From an uncultured bacterium (GTDB lineage: Bacteria > Bacillota > Clostridia > Christensenellales > HGM11417), in assembly GCA_905215695.1 (NCBI GenBank), contig CAJMQN010000012.1, positions 1 through 50,719 on the forward strand: DNA of 50,719 bases. The letters run 5' to 3'. The notes below the pieces were generated by a model. The model searched no databases. It was not told the DNA's origin and saw nothing but the letters and a program-made list of their open reading frames with translations. Shown here piece after piece: positions 27,259 through 34,943 of this stretch (positions are counted from its first letter, which is position 1; every line of letters begins with the position of its first letter). The position numbers and the translations under genes are program-made.

Positions 27259-27675
27259 ATGAAAAGTTTTCGCAGAGAACTTGCGTTCGAACTTCCGGCG
27301 CGGCGCGCCTTCGTCAACATCACCCCCGAGGTCGAACGGGCGGTCAGAGAGAGCGGAATCTCCGAAGGGCTCTGCCTCGTCAACGCCATGAACATCACGG
27401 CAAGCGTCTTTATCAACGACGACGAGAGCGGGTTGCATGCGGATTTTGAGGAATGGCTCGAGGGGCTTGCGCCCGAAAAACCCTACGAAAGATACCGCCA
27501 CAACGGCTATGAGGACAACGCCGACGCGCATTTAAAGCGCACCGTCATGGGGCGCGAGGTCGTCGTTGCGGTCACCGCGGGCAAACTCGATTTCGGGACT
27601 TGGGAGCAGATTTTTTACGGAGAGTTTGACGGAAAACGCAGAAAGCGCGTACTCGTCAAGATAATAGGCGAATAA
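27259..27675 (+). CDS. YjbQ/UPF0047 family protein
   Basis: This 138-aa single-domain protein matches the UPF0047/YjbQ family in length and motifs: GLCLVNAMNITASVFINDDESGLHADF, then YRHNGYEDNADAHLKRTVMG and LDFGTWEQIFYGEFDG. Family members are reported to have weak thiamine-phosphate synthase activity; the physiological role is uncertain. GAGGAGG lies directly before ATG 27259. It is monocistronic, between its own promoter and a strong terminator. Confidence 0.92.
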   Translation: MKSFRRELAFELPARRAFVNITPEVERAVRESGISEGLCLVNAMNITASVFINDDESGLHADFEEWLEGLAPEKPYERYRHNGYEDNADAHLKRTVMGREVVVAVTAGKLDFGTWEQIFYGEFDGKRRKRVLVKIIGE

Positions 27676-27713
27676 ACAAAAAAAAGATTTGAAAAACACA
27701 CATTCGGAAAGGA

Positions 27714-27757
27714 CAAAAAAATGTGCGGGTTTTTGGCCGAAAACCCGCACATTTTTT
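27714..27757. terminator. Bidirectional terminator
   Basis: A long perfect stem with core ATGTGCGGGTTTT/AAAACCCGCACAT, flanked by A- and T-runs. It separates the convergent yjbQ-like gene and the TIM-barrel-like gene, whose stop codon lies inside it. Confidence 0.92.
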
Positions 27758-29894
27758 AGAATTGTTTTCTACAGTACGCCAAATTCACCAGTTTTTCGAG
27801 CAAAACGTTCACATTCCAAAAATAATGGTTGCTCGCCTCGAACCCGATTGCGCAGTTTTTCAGCAAAAGAGAGAGCGTTTTTTTGGTTAAAATCTCCTCA
27901 TTTTCAATCAAATCGCGACGATTTTTTTCATCCGTCTCCGCGATATATCGCAGTTGGTTTCGGGTGCTCTTCATATTGCAGGCGAGCACTTCCGCCATCT
28001 CCAGCCACTCCTTTGCCCGCGCGCCTTCCACTCCCTGCGCCGCGGCGAGCGCGCGGTCAAGCCCCTCGCACATCTCGGTAAACGCCGCCACGACGTCCGT
28101 CAGTTTATAGGGGTCTATCCACCGCTCCACATCGTCGAAGGGATAGCCGGTCATTGTCGCAACCGCGCCCGTGCGGTTCGGATAGAAGGGATTTGCCGCA
28201 CCGATGTTGACCGGACTGTTATAGACGAGATTGACAGAGAAGGGAAAGTGTGAGAACGCCTCCGAGAGCTTTGCCGCCGCGTCCCCTATTCTATCGGCGT
28301 CCGCGCCGTAGGTCGCCTTCAGCCAAGTCCCGAAATCAGGACCGCCGGCGGCGTAGCGCGTATTGAAGTACTCCATATTCGGGGAGGGATACCCCCCGAG
28401 CGTCCAGCCGAGGACGAGTCCGTCCACTCCGCAGGCGAGCAGATTGTCCAGATGCTTTCGGTTGGTCTCAAAGACCGGAAAGAAGGGCGCCGCACAGCAC
28501 TCCCAAGAGTTGTTGAGCTGAATTTTGGCGAATTTTCGACGGTGTTCGCGGTCGCAGAGTTCAAAAAATTTCCGGGTACAGGGACTCGGGGCGCGGGCGG
28601 ACTGCGAGACCGTATAGTCCAAAACATAATACTCGACATCCCCCACCTTCATGGGGAGCATCTCCTCGCTGTTGCTCATGACCGCAATCCCCTCGGGAAG
28701 CCCGCGGAGCGCGGAGACAACTTCCGATTCCGGGAATCCCGAACGCTCGTTCCAGCTCCAGTTCCAAGCGATGAGACGGGCGTCCGAGCCCGCCTCGCGC
28801 ATGCCCTCGTATATCAAACGGTTGACCTCCGCAACCACTTCGGCGCGGGTTCTGTCCTTACAGCGCGGGCAGGAAATCGGGCGTCCGAAACTGCGGGAAT
28901 AGCAGTTGGTCAGATTCTCGCTCATCGTAATCGTGATGACCCCGCCGAGTCCCGGCAGGGCGGAGAAGAGTTCGCGGATACCATTCTTTAAGTACGCTTT
29001 CACCTCGGGAAGGCTCGTGCACAGCGCGCCCAAGCCCGTCTCCGTTTCCCCGAGGAGTTCGGGACGGCTCTCGAAGAAGGAGAGCGGAAGTCCGCGCGGC
29101 TCGTTGAAATAGAGGTAAAGCGACAGCCCGTGCTTTTTCAGCCGTTCGACAAGGACGGCGAGCACCTTCCGTCTCTCCCCGTACCCTTCGCTCCGTTCGG
29201 GCTGAAAGGGAAAAAGGCTCAATTGGTCAAGCACCGCATGGATGAACAGCCCCGTCACCCCGCGTTTCGCCACGGCGGAGAGGTAGGAGTCGGGAAAACA
29301 CGCCTCGACGTCGAGTTCCAAAAGGTCTCCGCTCCCGCCGAGATAGGCGTGCACGATGCGGTCGTGAATCCTCGTCTCCCCCGCGCATTCGAACGCGGGC
29401 GGGTAGCAGAGCTTTTCAAAGCGGGTCTCGAAGTCAAAGGGCTGTTCCTCCGCGGCAAGGTTCTGCGCGCGGACGATTTCGGAAATTTCCCGCGTTTGAA
29501 GGAGCTGTTCGGGGGTCAGCGGAGAATAGGCGAGACATTCGACGTCCGGTTTGAAATAGCCGAGTTTGACATACAAAAAGTCCTCGTGGTACAGCCAGTT
29601 TTCGAGCGTCTTTGCGTCGATGCCGAGCAGGGTCTCGAGCTGGGCATAGGACAGCAGATACCAATTCTCCCGCACAATCGTCAGATACCCGCGCTTTCTC
29701 CATTCCGCGGAATAGGGAAGGTCGGAAAGTCCGAGCCGCGCCGCCTCGCGCGCCACGGTTTCGGGAGACGTGCGGAGAACCGCCGCGAGGTTTTCCGCGG
29801 GCACTTTGCCCCAGTTGCGGAAAATCACCGCCTGCCAGACCGTCGGAAACCAGTCGGGACGAAGCCCGGTCGCCTGTAAGGGAAGTAAGTCCAT
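27756..29894 (-). CDS. Unassigned TIM-barrel-like glycosidase candidate, 712 aa
   Basis: I do not recognise a named family. The first ~140 residues are helical with an HTH-like pattern (WGKVPAENLAAVLRTSPETVAREAARLGL). Residues ~200-560 alternate strands and helices like a TIM barrel and carry conserved-looking acidic and aromatic blocks: SLYLYFNEPRGLP, VITITMSENLTNCYS, a Cys pair in ISCPRCKDR, RLIAWNWSWNE and INNSWECCAAPFFP-like KIQLNNSWECCA. The C-terminal ~150 residues are helical. No signal peptide. Tryptophan/glutamate-rich strand ends suggest a cytoplasmic glycoside hydrolase. ATG 29894 follows an AGGTG site; a TATAAT box (29925-29930) lies upstream. Confidence 0.6.
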   Translation of the reverse strand: MDLLPLQATGLRPDWFPTVWQAVIFRNWGKVPAENLAAVLRTSPETVAREAARLGLSDLPYSAEWRKRGYLTIVRENWYLLSYAQLETLLGIDAKTLENWLYHEDFLYVKLGYFKPDVECLAYSPLTPEQLLQTREISEIVRAQNLAAEEQPFDFETRFEKLCYPPAFECAGETRIHDRIVHAYLGGSGDLLELDVEACFPDSYLSAVAKRGVTGLFIHAVLDQLSLFPFQPERSEGYGERRKVLAVLVERLKKHGLSLYLYFNEPRGLPLSFFESRPELLGETETGLGALCTSLPEVKAYLKNGIRELFSALPGLGGVITITMSENLTNCYSRSFGRPISCPRCKDRTRAEVVAEVNRLIYEGMREAGSDARLIAWNWSWNERSGFPESEVVSALRGLPEGIAVMSNSEEMLPMKVGDVEYYVLDYTVSQSARAPSPCTRKFFELCDREHRRKFAKIQLNNSWECCAAPFFPVFETNRKHLDNLLACGVDGLVLGWTLGGYPSPNMEYFNTRYAAGGPDFGTWLKATYGADADRIGDAAAKLSEAFSHFPFSVNLVYNSPVNIGAANPFYPNRTGAVATMTGYPFDDVERWIDPYKLTDVVAAFTEMCEGLDRALAAAQGVEGARAKEWLEMAEVLACNMKSTRNQLRYIAETDEKNRRDLIENEEILTKKTLSLLLKNCAIGFEASNHYFWNVNVLLEKLVNLAYCRKQF

Positions 29895-29924
29895 AATCAA
29901 ACACCTGCCTGTGTTTTTTCTTCC

Positions 29925-29930
29925 ATTATA
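29925..29930 (-). promoter_or_regulatory. -10 element of the 712-aa protein gene
   Basis: TATAAT on the minus strand, 31 nt before the ATG. The -35 is poor (TTTTCA at 17-bp spacing). Confidence 0.5.
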
Positions 29931-29987
29931 CGGCATTCGGCGCAAAATGAAAATGTAAAATCGTCTCTATTTTTTACACTATCGTAT

Positions 29988-31217
29988 TTATTTTTCCGCA
30001 AGCCCTTTTTTACGGAGAGTATGTTCTCCGGCTTTAAAATTGTATATCGGCACAATGCGTTTCACAATCTCCGCCGTGGGAGCAATGTTTTTTTCGATGT
30101 CCTCAAGACTTTTATAAGCCATCGGACTCTCGTCGAGCGTACTCTGCCCCACCGAGGTTGTATAAATTCCGCTCATTTCCCGCTTGAAATCTTCAACGGT
30201 GAGCCTTGAAAAAGCCTGACTTCTGCTCATCACTCTTCCCGCGCCGTGCGGAGCGCTGAAGTTCCAATCCGCGTTTCCTCTTCCCACGCAAATCAAAGAG
30301 CCGTCCCGCATGTTGATCGGAATCAGCAGTTTCTCACCCCTTCGCGCCGAAACGGCGCCCTTTCGGAGAATCATATTTTCGGTGTCGATATAGTTGTGAA
30401 TCGTCGTGAATCCGTCCGTTACGGTCAAACCCATGCCGCTTACGATTTCATTCACAATCGTCTTTCGGTTCAGCGCCGCAAACTGCTGAACGAGTTTCAT
30501 ATCCGCCAGATAGTCGTCGAACAGTTTTCCCGAAACATATGCCAGCTCGCGGGGGATTCCGCACTCCTTCCCTTTCGCCCTTTTCACTTCCGTTTCGATC
30601 TCGGATCGGCGGCCCTCCGCTTTCAGACGGGAAATCAGTTCCCGGATCCGATTGACCGAGCACCCGCAAAGTTCTCGATATCCCTCGTTCTGATAGTATT
30701 CCGCTACCTCCACGCCCAAATGCCTGCTTCCCGAATGCACGACAAGATATATGCGACCTTCTTCGTCCGTATTCGCTTCGATAAAATGATTGCCGCCGCC
30801 CAGCGTTCCGATGCTGTGATATGCAAGATGCGTATTGACATGCGAAAGGCATTTCAATCGGGACAAGTCGATGGATTCCGCATACGCGTGCACGGATTTC
30901 CGGCTGTTCATCCCGGCGGGAATTCTCTCGTAAATCAGAGAATCCAGTTCTTTCAAGTCGATTTTCCGCTCCTTGAGTTCAACAAGTTCCATGCCGCAGC
31001 CGATGTCGACGCCGACCATGTCGGGAACGATTTTATCCGAAATCGTCATCGTCGTACCGATCGTGCAACCTGCGCCGGCATGTACGTCCGGCATGATGCG
31101 GATCTTTGCGTTTTCGAAAATCGGCGAATCGCATACGGCACGAAGCTGCGAGACTGCTTTTTCGTCGATCCTGTCCGTAAATATTTTTGCGCAGTTATAT
31201 TTTCCCTGTATTTCCAT
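29988..31217 (-). CDS. rtcB: RtcB-family RNA ligase
   Basis: This 409-aa enzyme joins RNA 2',3'-cyclic phosphate or 3'-phosphate ends to 5'-OH ends using GTP and Mn2+. All core elements are visible: MPDVHAGAG (42-50), GVDIGCGM with metal Cys74, GTLGGGNHFIE (137-147), VHSGSRHLG (160-168), IHNYID with His274, and HGAGR with the guanylylated His324. The length is nearer the shorter RtcB2-like bacterial proteins than the ~480-aa archaeal form. No archease gene is nearby. It lies 226 bp behind a small coiled-coil gene and is preceded by an intrinsic terminator ending 15 bp before its ATG, so expression probably requires readthrough. A WYL regulator is divergent. Confidence 0.93.
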   Translation of the reverse strand: MEIQGKYNCAKIFTDRIDEKAVSQLRAVCDSPIFENAKIRIMPDVHAGAGCTIGTTMTISDKIVPDMVGVDIGCGMELVELKERKIDLKELDSLIYERIPAGMNSRKSVHAYAESIDLSRLKCLSHVNTHLAYHSIGTLGGGNHFIEANTDEEGRIYLVVHSGSRHLGVEVAEYYQNEGYRELCGCSVNRIRELISRLKAEGRRSEIETEVKRAKGKECGIPRELAYVSGKLFDDYLADMKLVQQFAALNRKTIVNEIVSGMGLTVTDGFTTIHNYIDTENMILRKGAVSARRGEKLLIPINMRDGSLICVGRGNADWNFSAPHGAGRVMSRSQAFSRLTVEDFKREMSGIYTTSVGQSTLDESPMAYKSLEDIEKNIAPTAEIVKRIVPIYNFKAGEHTLRKKGLAEK

Positions 31218-31231
31218 TTTTCAATCCTTTC

Positions 31232-31307
31232 AAAAAAAACGATGCGGCTGAAACCCTCTACTTCCCCGCATCCTCGGAACGCCGATAAGTTTTCGCGTAT
31301 GTTCCGA
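31232..31307 (-). ncRNA. Two-hairpin leader ending in an intrinsic terminator upstream of rtcB
   Basis: Read on the minus strand, hairpin 1 is TCGGAAC/GTTCCGA (31301-31307 with 31274-31280) and hairpin 2 is GATGCGG/CCGCATC (31266-31272 with 31241-31247), directly followed by eight U (31232-31239). The arrangement is either an attenuator controlling rtcB or the 3' end of a small RNA made from the 226-bp gap. No known riboswitch, T-box or Y RNA signature was recognised. Confidence 0.55.
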
Positions 31308-31443
31308 AAGCTGAGACAATCGTCATTATCTTCAACCTGAAACCATCAACAACAAAAGCATAAGGGATAACGAAAAACAATCATCTCTAAACCTATACCC
31401 GAAGCTTTTTACTGTTATCGGAAAGCATACGCAGGGAAAACCG

Positions 31444-31929
31444 CTATATCTCTATGTAATTTGTCAGATTCGCCCTGTCGATCGCAAGCTGCAGACGGCA
31501 AATCCTCGCATAAAGTTCTTTTTGTTCTTGCTCCGCCGCCTCGGGATCGTACAGACATTCCGTATATTCCAAAACGCCGTTTGCCGTAATTCTGCGCGAA
31601 CGCTTGTCATACCCGCTCAAAGCGTCCAGTCTCCCGTACTCCGCGTTAAGCTGCGCCAAAAGCACGAGCGCCTCTCCGACGGTGACATCGAATTCCTCGA
31701 TCCGCGCAGAGACGTTCGACACCGCTAGCATATGCTTGATTTTCCGTATCCGTTCGTCTATTTCCCTGATTTCTTTGCGCGTCGCCGCATAGTCATACTT
31801 CGTCGGAATCATTTGCTCCCCTTCGCGATAGGATACCCTGCTGCGGTTTTCCTCCGTATAGACGACCAGTTTTTTTCTCTCTTCCAATTCTTTAATCCGT
31901 TTCATCGCCTCACTGTTGCACACTTTCAT
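31444..31929 (-). CDS. Small coiled-coil protein in the rtcB operon
   Basis: This 161-aa protein has an N-terminal coiled coil (AMKRIKELEERKKLVVYTEENRSR), a second heptad-rich stretch (RKEIREIDERIRKIKHML), a central FDVTVGEALVLLAQLNAEYGRLDAL, and a final helix ending ANLTNYIEI. It resembles DIP1984-like and related uncharacterised proteins that I recall next to rtcB in Firmicutes; this is pattern memory, not a search. No catalytic motif is seen. A role as scaffold or RNA-binding partner of RtcB is inference. I use ATG 31929 with AGGAG 8 nt upstream. It is transcribed before rtcB from the divergent promoter region. Confidence 0.75.
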   Translation of the reverse strand: MKVCNSEAMKRIKELEERKKLVVYTEENRSRVSYREGEQMIPTKYDYAATRKEIREIDERIRKIKHMLAVSNVSARIEEFDVTVGEALVLLAQLNAEYGRLDALSGYDKRSRRITANGVLEYTECLYDPEAAEQEQKELYARICRLQLAIDRANLTNYIEI

Positions 31930-31959
31930 TTTTCCGTTCTCCTTTCGTTCTTTAAAATG

Positions 31960-31988
31960 ATTATAACACAGAAAAATAATTTCGTAAA
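31960..31988 (-). promoter_or_regulatory. Promoter of the coiled-coil/rtcB operon
   Basis: TTTACG (31983-31988), 17-bp spacer, TATAAT (31960-31965) on the minus strand. Confidence 0.6.
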
Positions 31989-32007
31989 TTGGCAAATATC
32001 AAAATAA

Positions 32008-32101
32008 TTTTGCCCCCTTTTTTATGCAAATAAAATGTAAAATCATTTGAATTTTATAGTTAAAACTGATTTTTCCGTATTGCATTTGCCCCCTTTTTAT
32101 G
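32008..32101. promoter_or_regulatory. Repeated C-rich box in the rtcB/WYL divergent promoter
   Basis: TTTGCCCCCTTTTTTATG (start of TGCCCCC at 32011) recurs with one T fewer at 32085-32101 (TGCCCCC from 32087), 76 bp apart. One copy lies upstream of the minus-strand promoter; the other fills the -10/-35 spacer of the WYL promoter. This is a natural candidate for the WYL regulator's binding site. Confidence 0.5.
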
Positions 32102-32108
32102 GTACAAT
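32080..32108 (+). promoter_or_regulatory. Promoter of the WYL regulator gene
   Basis: TTGCAT (32080-32085), 17-bp spacer, TACAAT (32103-32108). Transcription would start around 32115, inside or next to the AAAGGAG ribosome site (32114-32120), giving a leader of only ~14 nt. Confidence 0.65.
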
Positions 32109-32128
32109 GATTGAAAGGAGATTTCACG

Positions 32129-33151
32129 ATGGAAAAATTGAAAATCTACGTTACCCCGAGAATTGCGCAAATTCTGTTAAAGGATACCGAAGGATTCGAA
32201 TTCTACAAAAGAGACGGCAGTACACTCAACAGAAACGCGCTGCTGACAAAGCTTATTGTGAACTATTATAAAAATTTCGCCGAAGAACAGCAGGATCTCT
32301 TTTCCTTTCTGAAAGACAGGCTCTCCGACCTGACGCCGGTCGGGGAAAAGAACCTGAATCATCTGTGTTTCGATTTGTGCGAAAGACTGAACGAACGGAG
32401 CGCAGCGCCGAAAAAGGAAAAGTTCAATGTGTTGATTTCGCTCAAGCCGACCCGGGAATCGTTGCCCGTGCTCGAATTTATCGAACAATATTCTCTGACA
32501 GGGAGAACGCTCTCCGAGTATTTCCGCAGCATGTTCGCGTCCTATGCGGCTCTGCCGCAGGACAAACGGGAGGAAATCATTTTCCGCCCGCAGTACGAGA
32601 CGCTCGCAAAAGCCATCCGAGAAAAAAAGAAGGTGTTCATCACAACGAAGGGCGGCAAGCAGGCAGAACTCTCCCCGTACGCAATCGCCCGTTCCAAGGA
32701 AGAATTGCATCTGTATCTCATCGGCGTACATAACAGATGCCTTCCCTACCGTTTGTCGCGCATTCTCAGCGTAACCTGCCTGTCGGGTAACGCGGAATTT
32801 TCATATTCGCAGACATTGATCGCGGAAAAAATGATAAAGTACGGACCGCAGTTTGTCTATCGCGACAACGAGCCGCCCGTTGTCGCGGAACTGACCCAAA
32901 AGGGTATCGAAAAATATAAAAATATTTACGTACACAGACCCGTATACGTAAAAAACGAAAAAAACATCTTCTATTTCGAATGTTCGCACGCCCAAATCGT
33001 TCAGTATTTTATCCGATTCGGCGAGGACGTCAAAATTTTATCTCCGCAGGAAATTCGGGATACGATATGCCGTTTTCACCGCCGCGCGCTGCACTCTTAT
33101 CAGAACGACAATACGACAGAAAACGAGCCTGAAAACGCCCTCGATCAGTAG
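32129..33151 (+). CDS. WYL-domain regulator with RHH-like N-terminus
   Basis: This 340-aa protein starts with a short basic strand-helix-helix (KLKIYVTPRIAQILLKD... NRNALLTKLIVNYY, residues 3-47) that looks like a ribbon-helix-helix DNA-binding unit. Residues ~165-260 form a WYL domain (ELSPYAIARSKEELHLYLIGVHNRCLPYRLSRI); the C-terminal region (VAELTQKGIEKYKNIYVHRP... IVQYFIRFGEDVKILSPQEIRDTI) matches the WCX extension. WYL domains in other bacterial regulators bind nucleic-acid ligands. Divergence from rtcB and the shared promoter box imply that it senses RNA or DNA damage and controls the repair genes. ATG 32129 follows AAAGGAG; TTG 32111 is possible but unsupported. Confidence 0.82.
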   Translation: MEKLKIYVTPRIAQILLKDTEGFEFYKRDGSTLNRNALLTKLIVNYYKNFAEEQQDLFSFLKDRLSDLTPVGEKNLNHLCFDLCERLNERSAAPKKEKFNVLISLKPTRESLPVLEFIEQYSLTGRTLSEYFRSMFASYAALPQDKREEIIFRPQYETLAKAIREKKKVFITTKGGKQAELSPYAIARSKEELHLYLIGVHNRCLPYRLSRILSVTCLSGNAEFSYSQTLIAEKMIKYGPQFVYRDNEPPVVAELTQKGIEKYKNIYVHRPVYVKNEKNIFYFECSHAQIVQYFIRFGEDVKILSPQEIRDTICRFHRRALHSYQNDNTTENEPENALDQ

Positions 33152-34398
33152 CCGCGGCGGTACCGCGAGGGCGTGATGCCCACATATTTTTTGAATATCT
33201 TTGTAAAGTAATTGCTGTCCTTAAAGCCCGCGCGCGCGGATGCCTGCTCCACCGTCATCCCCGACTTTAAAAACCGCTTGGCCTCCTCTACCCGCTTTTT
33301 CGCGAGATAGTCCGAGAAAGTGGTGTTCATCTCGTCCCGGAAAAGGTGGCTCAAGTAGTACGCGCTCACAAATACGTTTTTCGCGAGCGTCTCGAGGGTC
33401 ACGTCCTCGCAAAAATGTTCGTCCAAATATTCTATCGCTTTCGCGAGGTGCCGGCTCGTCGGACGCTCGTTTCGGGTTTGATAGACCACATCGATAAAGT
33501 CGTCTAAAATTTCCACCGTCCCCGCGCAAAGTTCCGCAAAATCCACCCGCTCCAGCATGAAACGGGAGGACTTTTTGACGATTTCCGTCAAATCCCCGAT
33601 GGGCGCGCCCGCCTCAACCGCCGAACGCGAGAGAAAGGCGGTAAATTCGTACAGCTTTGCCTTGATGATTTCGAGGTCGCCGCTCGCATAGGAAAAAATT
33701 TCGTTCAAAAAACGGTTGATGATTCCGCGCGCACGGGCTTTATCCCCGAGATGCACGTAGGCGATAAGCTCTTTCTCGAGCTCCAACGGGTAACTCCGTA
33801 TCGTCTCGCGCTTGCCCGCAAATTCCATTTCCGCGATTGCCGCCTCGCGCATCGCGTTAAACTTCGTCATCTCCACCCGCTGTTCGAGGTACTTGCGCTC
33901 CTGTGAACAGAGATAGTCCACGAGCACCGACAGCATCGCCGCCGCGCTCGTCATATTCACGCACTCCAGCCGGACAATACCTTCAATGTCAATCTCGCCC
34001 GGCTGTACGCCGAACTCCGCGAGCCGCGTCTCAAATTCTTTGTGCGCGAAGTCGTCCGCGTCCCAAAGAACCGCCGGACCGATCTGAATCGAGCCGATAC
34101 GCGCCCCGTCGAATACCACAGCGGATGCGCACATGACGAGCCCGCACGCCGTCTGATAGATGTACGGCTCGCCCAGTTCCTGCGCTTTCTCTCCGCCGTA
34201 ACGGATTGCGTCCCGACAATGCGATTTGTCTCTGACAAGACTGCACAGCGATTTGTCGCGGCGAACCGCGAGCTCCTCGTTTCCCTCTCTGTCGTACAGC
34301 ACGACATCCAGCCCGCTTACGACCGAAAAGTGTCCGAAAAGCTTTTTGAGCGCGTCATAGTTCAGGATCTGTTTTAATCGGATTTCCTGTAGATTCAT
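33145..34398 (-). CDS. PocR sensor-domain AraC regulator
   Basis: This 417-aa regulator has an N-terminal PocR domain (residues ~5-175: FSVVSGLDVVLYDREGNE, CRDAI, CGLVMCASAVVFDGARIGSIQIGP), a ligand-sensing fold first known from propanediol/cobalamin control. A helical linker follows, then a C-terminal AraC DNA-binding domain (VTLETLAKNVFVSAYYLSHLFRDEMN ... ASARAGFKDSNYFTKIFKKYVGITPSRYRRGY). It is the last gene of the corrinoid operon, coupled to the DUF2284 gene by a 4-bp overlap, so it probably responds to the methyl donor or its breakdown product. Its end overlaps the convergent WYL gene by 7 bp. Confidence 0.92.
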   Translation of the reverse strand: MNLQEIRLKQILNYDALKKLFGHFSVVSGLDVVLYDREGNEELAVRRDKSLCSLVRDKSHCRDAIRYGGEKAQELGEPYIYQTACGLVMCASAVVFDGARIGSIQIGPAVLWDADDFAHKEFETRLAEFGVQPGEIDIEGIVRLECVNMTSAAAMLSVLVDYLCSQERKYLEQRVEMTKFNAMREAAIAEMEFAGKRETIRSYPLELEKELIAYVHLGDKARARGIINRFLNEIFSYASGDLEIIKAKLYEFTAFLSRSAVEAGAPIGDLTEIVKKSSRFMLERVDFAELCAGTVEILDDFIDVVYQTRNERPTSRHLAKAIEYLDEHFCEDVTLETLAKNVFVSAYYLSHLFRDEMNTTFSDYLAKKRVEEAKRFLKSGMTVEQASARAGFKDSNYFTKIFKKYVGITPSRYRRGY

Positions 34399-34943
34399 TC
34401 ACCCTCGCTGAAAAAGACCACCGAAAAATAGGTGACCGTATTCGGACCGTTGTGATAGTTGACCCCGCACTCCCGCGCAAGCTCCACTACGCTGATTCCG
34501 CACGCCTCGACAGACGGGCGCGCGCGCTCCGGGAAACGGCAGGGCGCGTCCGGATAGGTACATTCCGCACAGTTCTGACAGCCGCCGCCCCCCGCGCCGA
34601 GCAGAGCGCCGCCCGCGGCTTTTACCTCGTCAAAGATGAGCGATTCCGCGCACTGATGCTCCTTGCCGCCCCGCATCATGCCTTCGAAGTCAAAGCTGTC
34701 CTCGAGTTCGTGTTTGGTCGTAAAGACAAAGGCTGTCCTATATTTCGAATACTTTGCCTTGAGTTCCTCGAGCGTTCCCACGCCCGGCGGACAGGTCCAA
34801 AATTTTCCGTACCTGCCGCAGGCGTTGCTCGCGCAGGCGGCGACGATATCCTCGCCGAATCGGATTTTCTCCACGGGCAGTTCCGCAGTCTGAAAGGCGG
34901 CGTCCCCGAGCATGTTCTTCAGTTTTTCGGAAAATGGCTTCAT
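34395..34943 (-). CDS. DUF2284 cysteine-rich metal-binding protein
   Basis: This 182-aa protein has the DUF2284 pattern: CASNACGRYGKFWTCPP near the N-terminus and CQNCAECTYPDAPCRFPE followed by RPSVEACGISV in the second half. The cysteines suggest an iron-sulfur cluster. Family members accompany corrinoid methyltransferase operons, including O-demethylase loci of acetogens, but their role is not established. It is coupled by 4-bp overlaps both to the RACo gene upstream and the PocR regulator downstream. Confidence 0.88.
   Translation of the reverse strand: MKPFSEKLKNMLGDAAFQTAELPVEKIRFGEDIVAACASNACGRYGKFWTCPPGVGTLEELKAKYSKYRTAFVFTTKHELEDSFDFEGMMRGGKEHQCAESLIFDEVKAAGGALLGAGGGGCQNCAECTYPDAPCRFPERARPSVEACGISVVELARECGVNYHNGPNTVTYFSVVFFSEGE

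Noticed and set aside
31218..31443. tRNA, T-box or Y RNA in the rtcB gap
   Set aside because: GGTTTCAG-like pieces recall a T-arm, but no cloverleaf, no T-box AGGGTGG box and no YrlA-like fold could be drawn.
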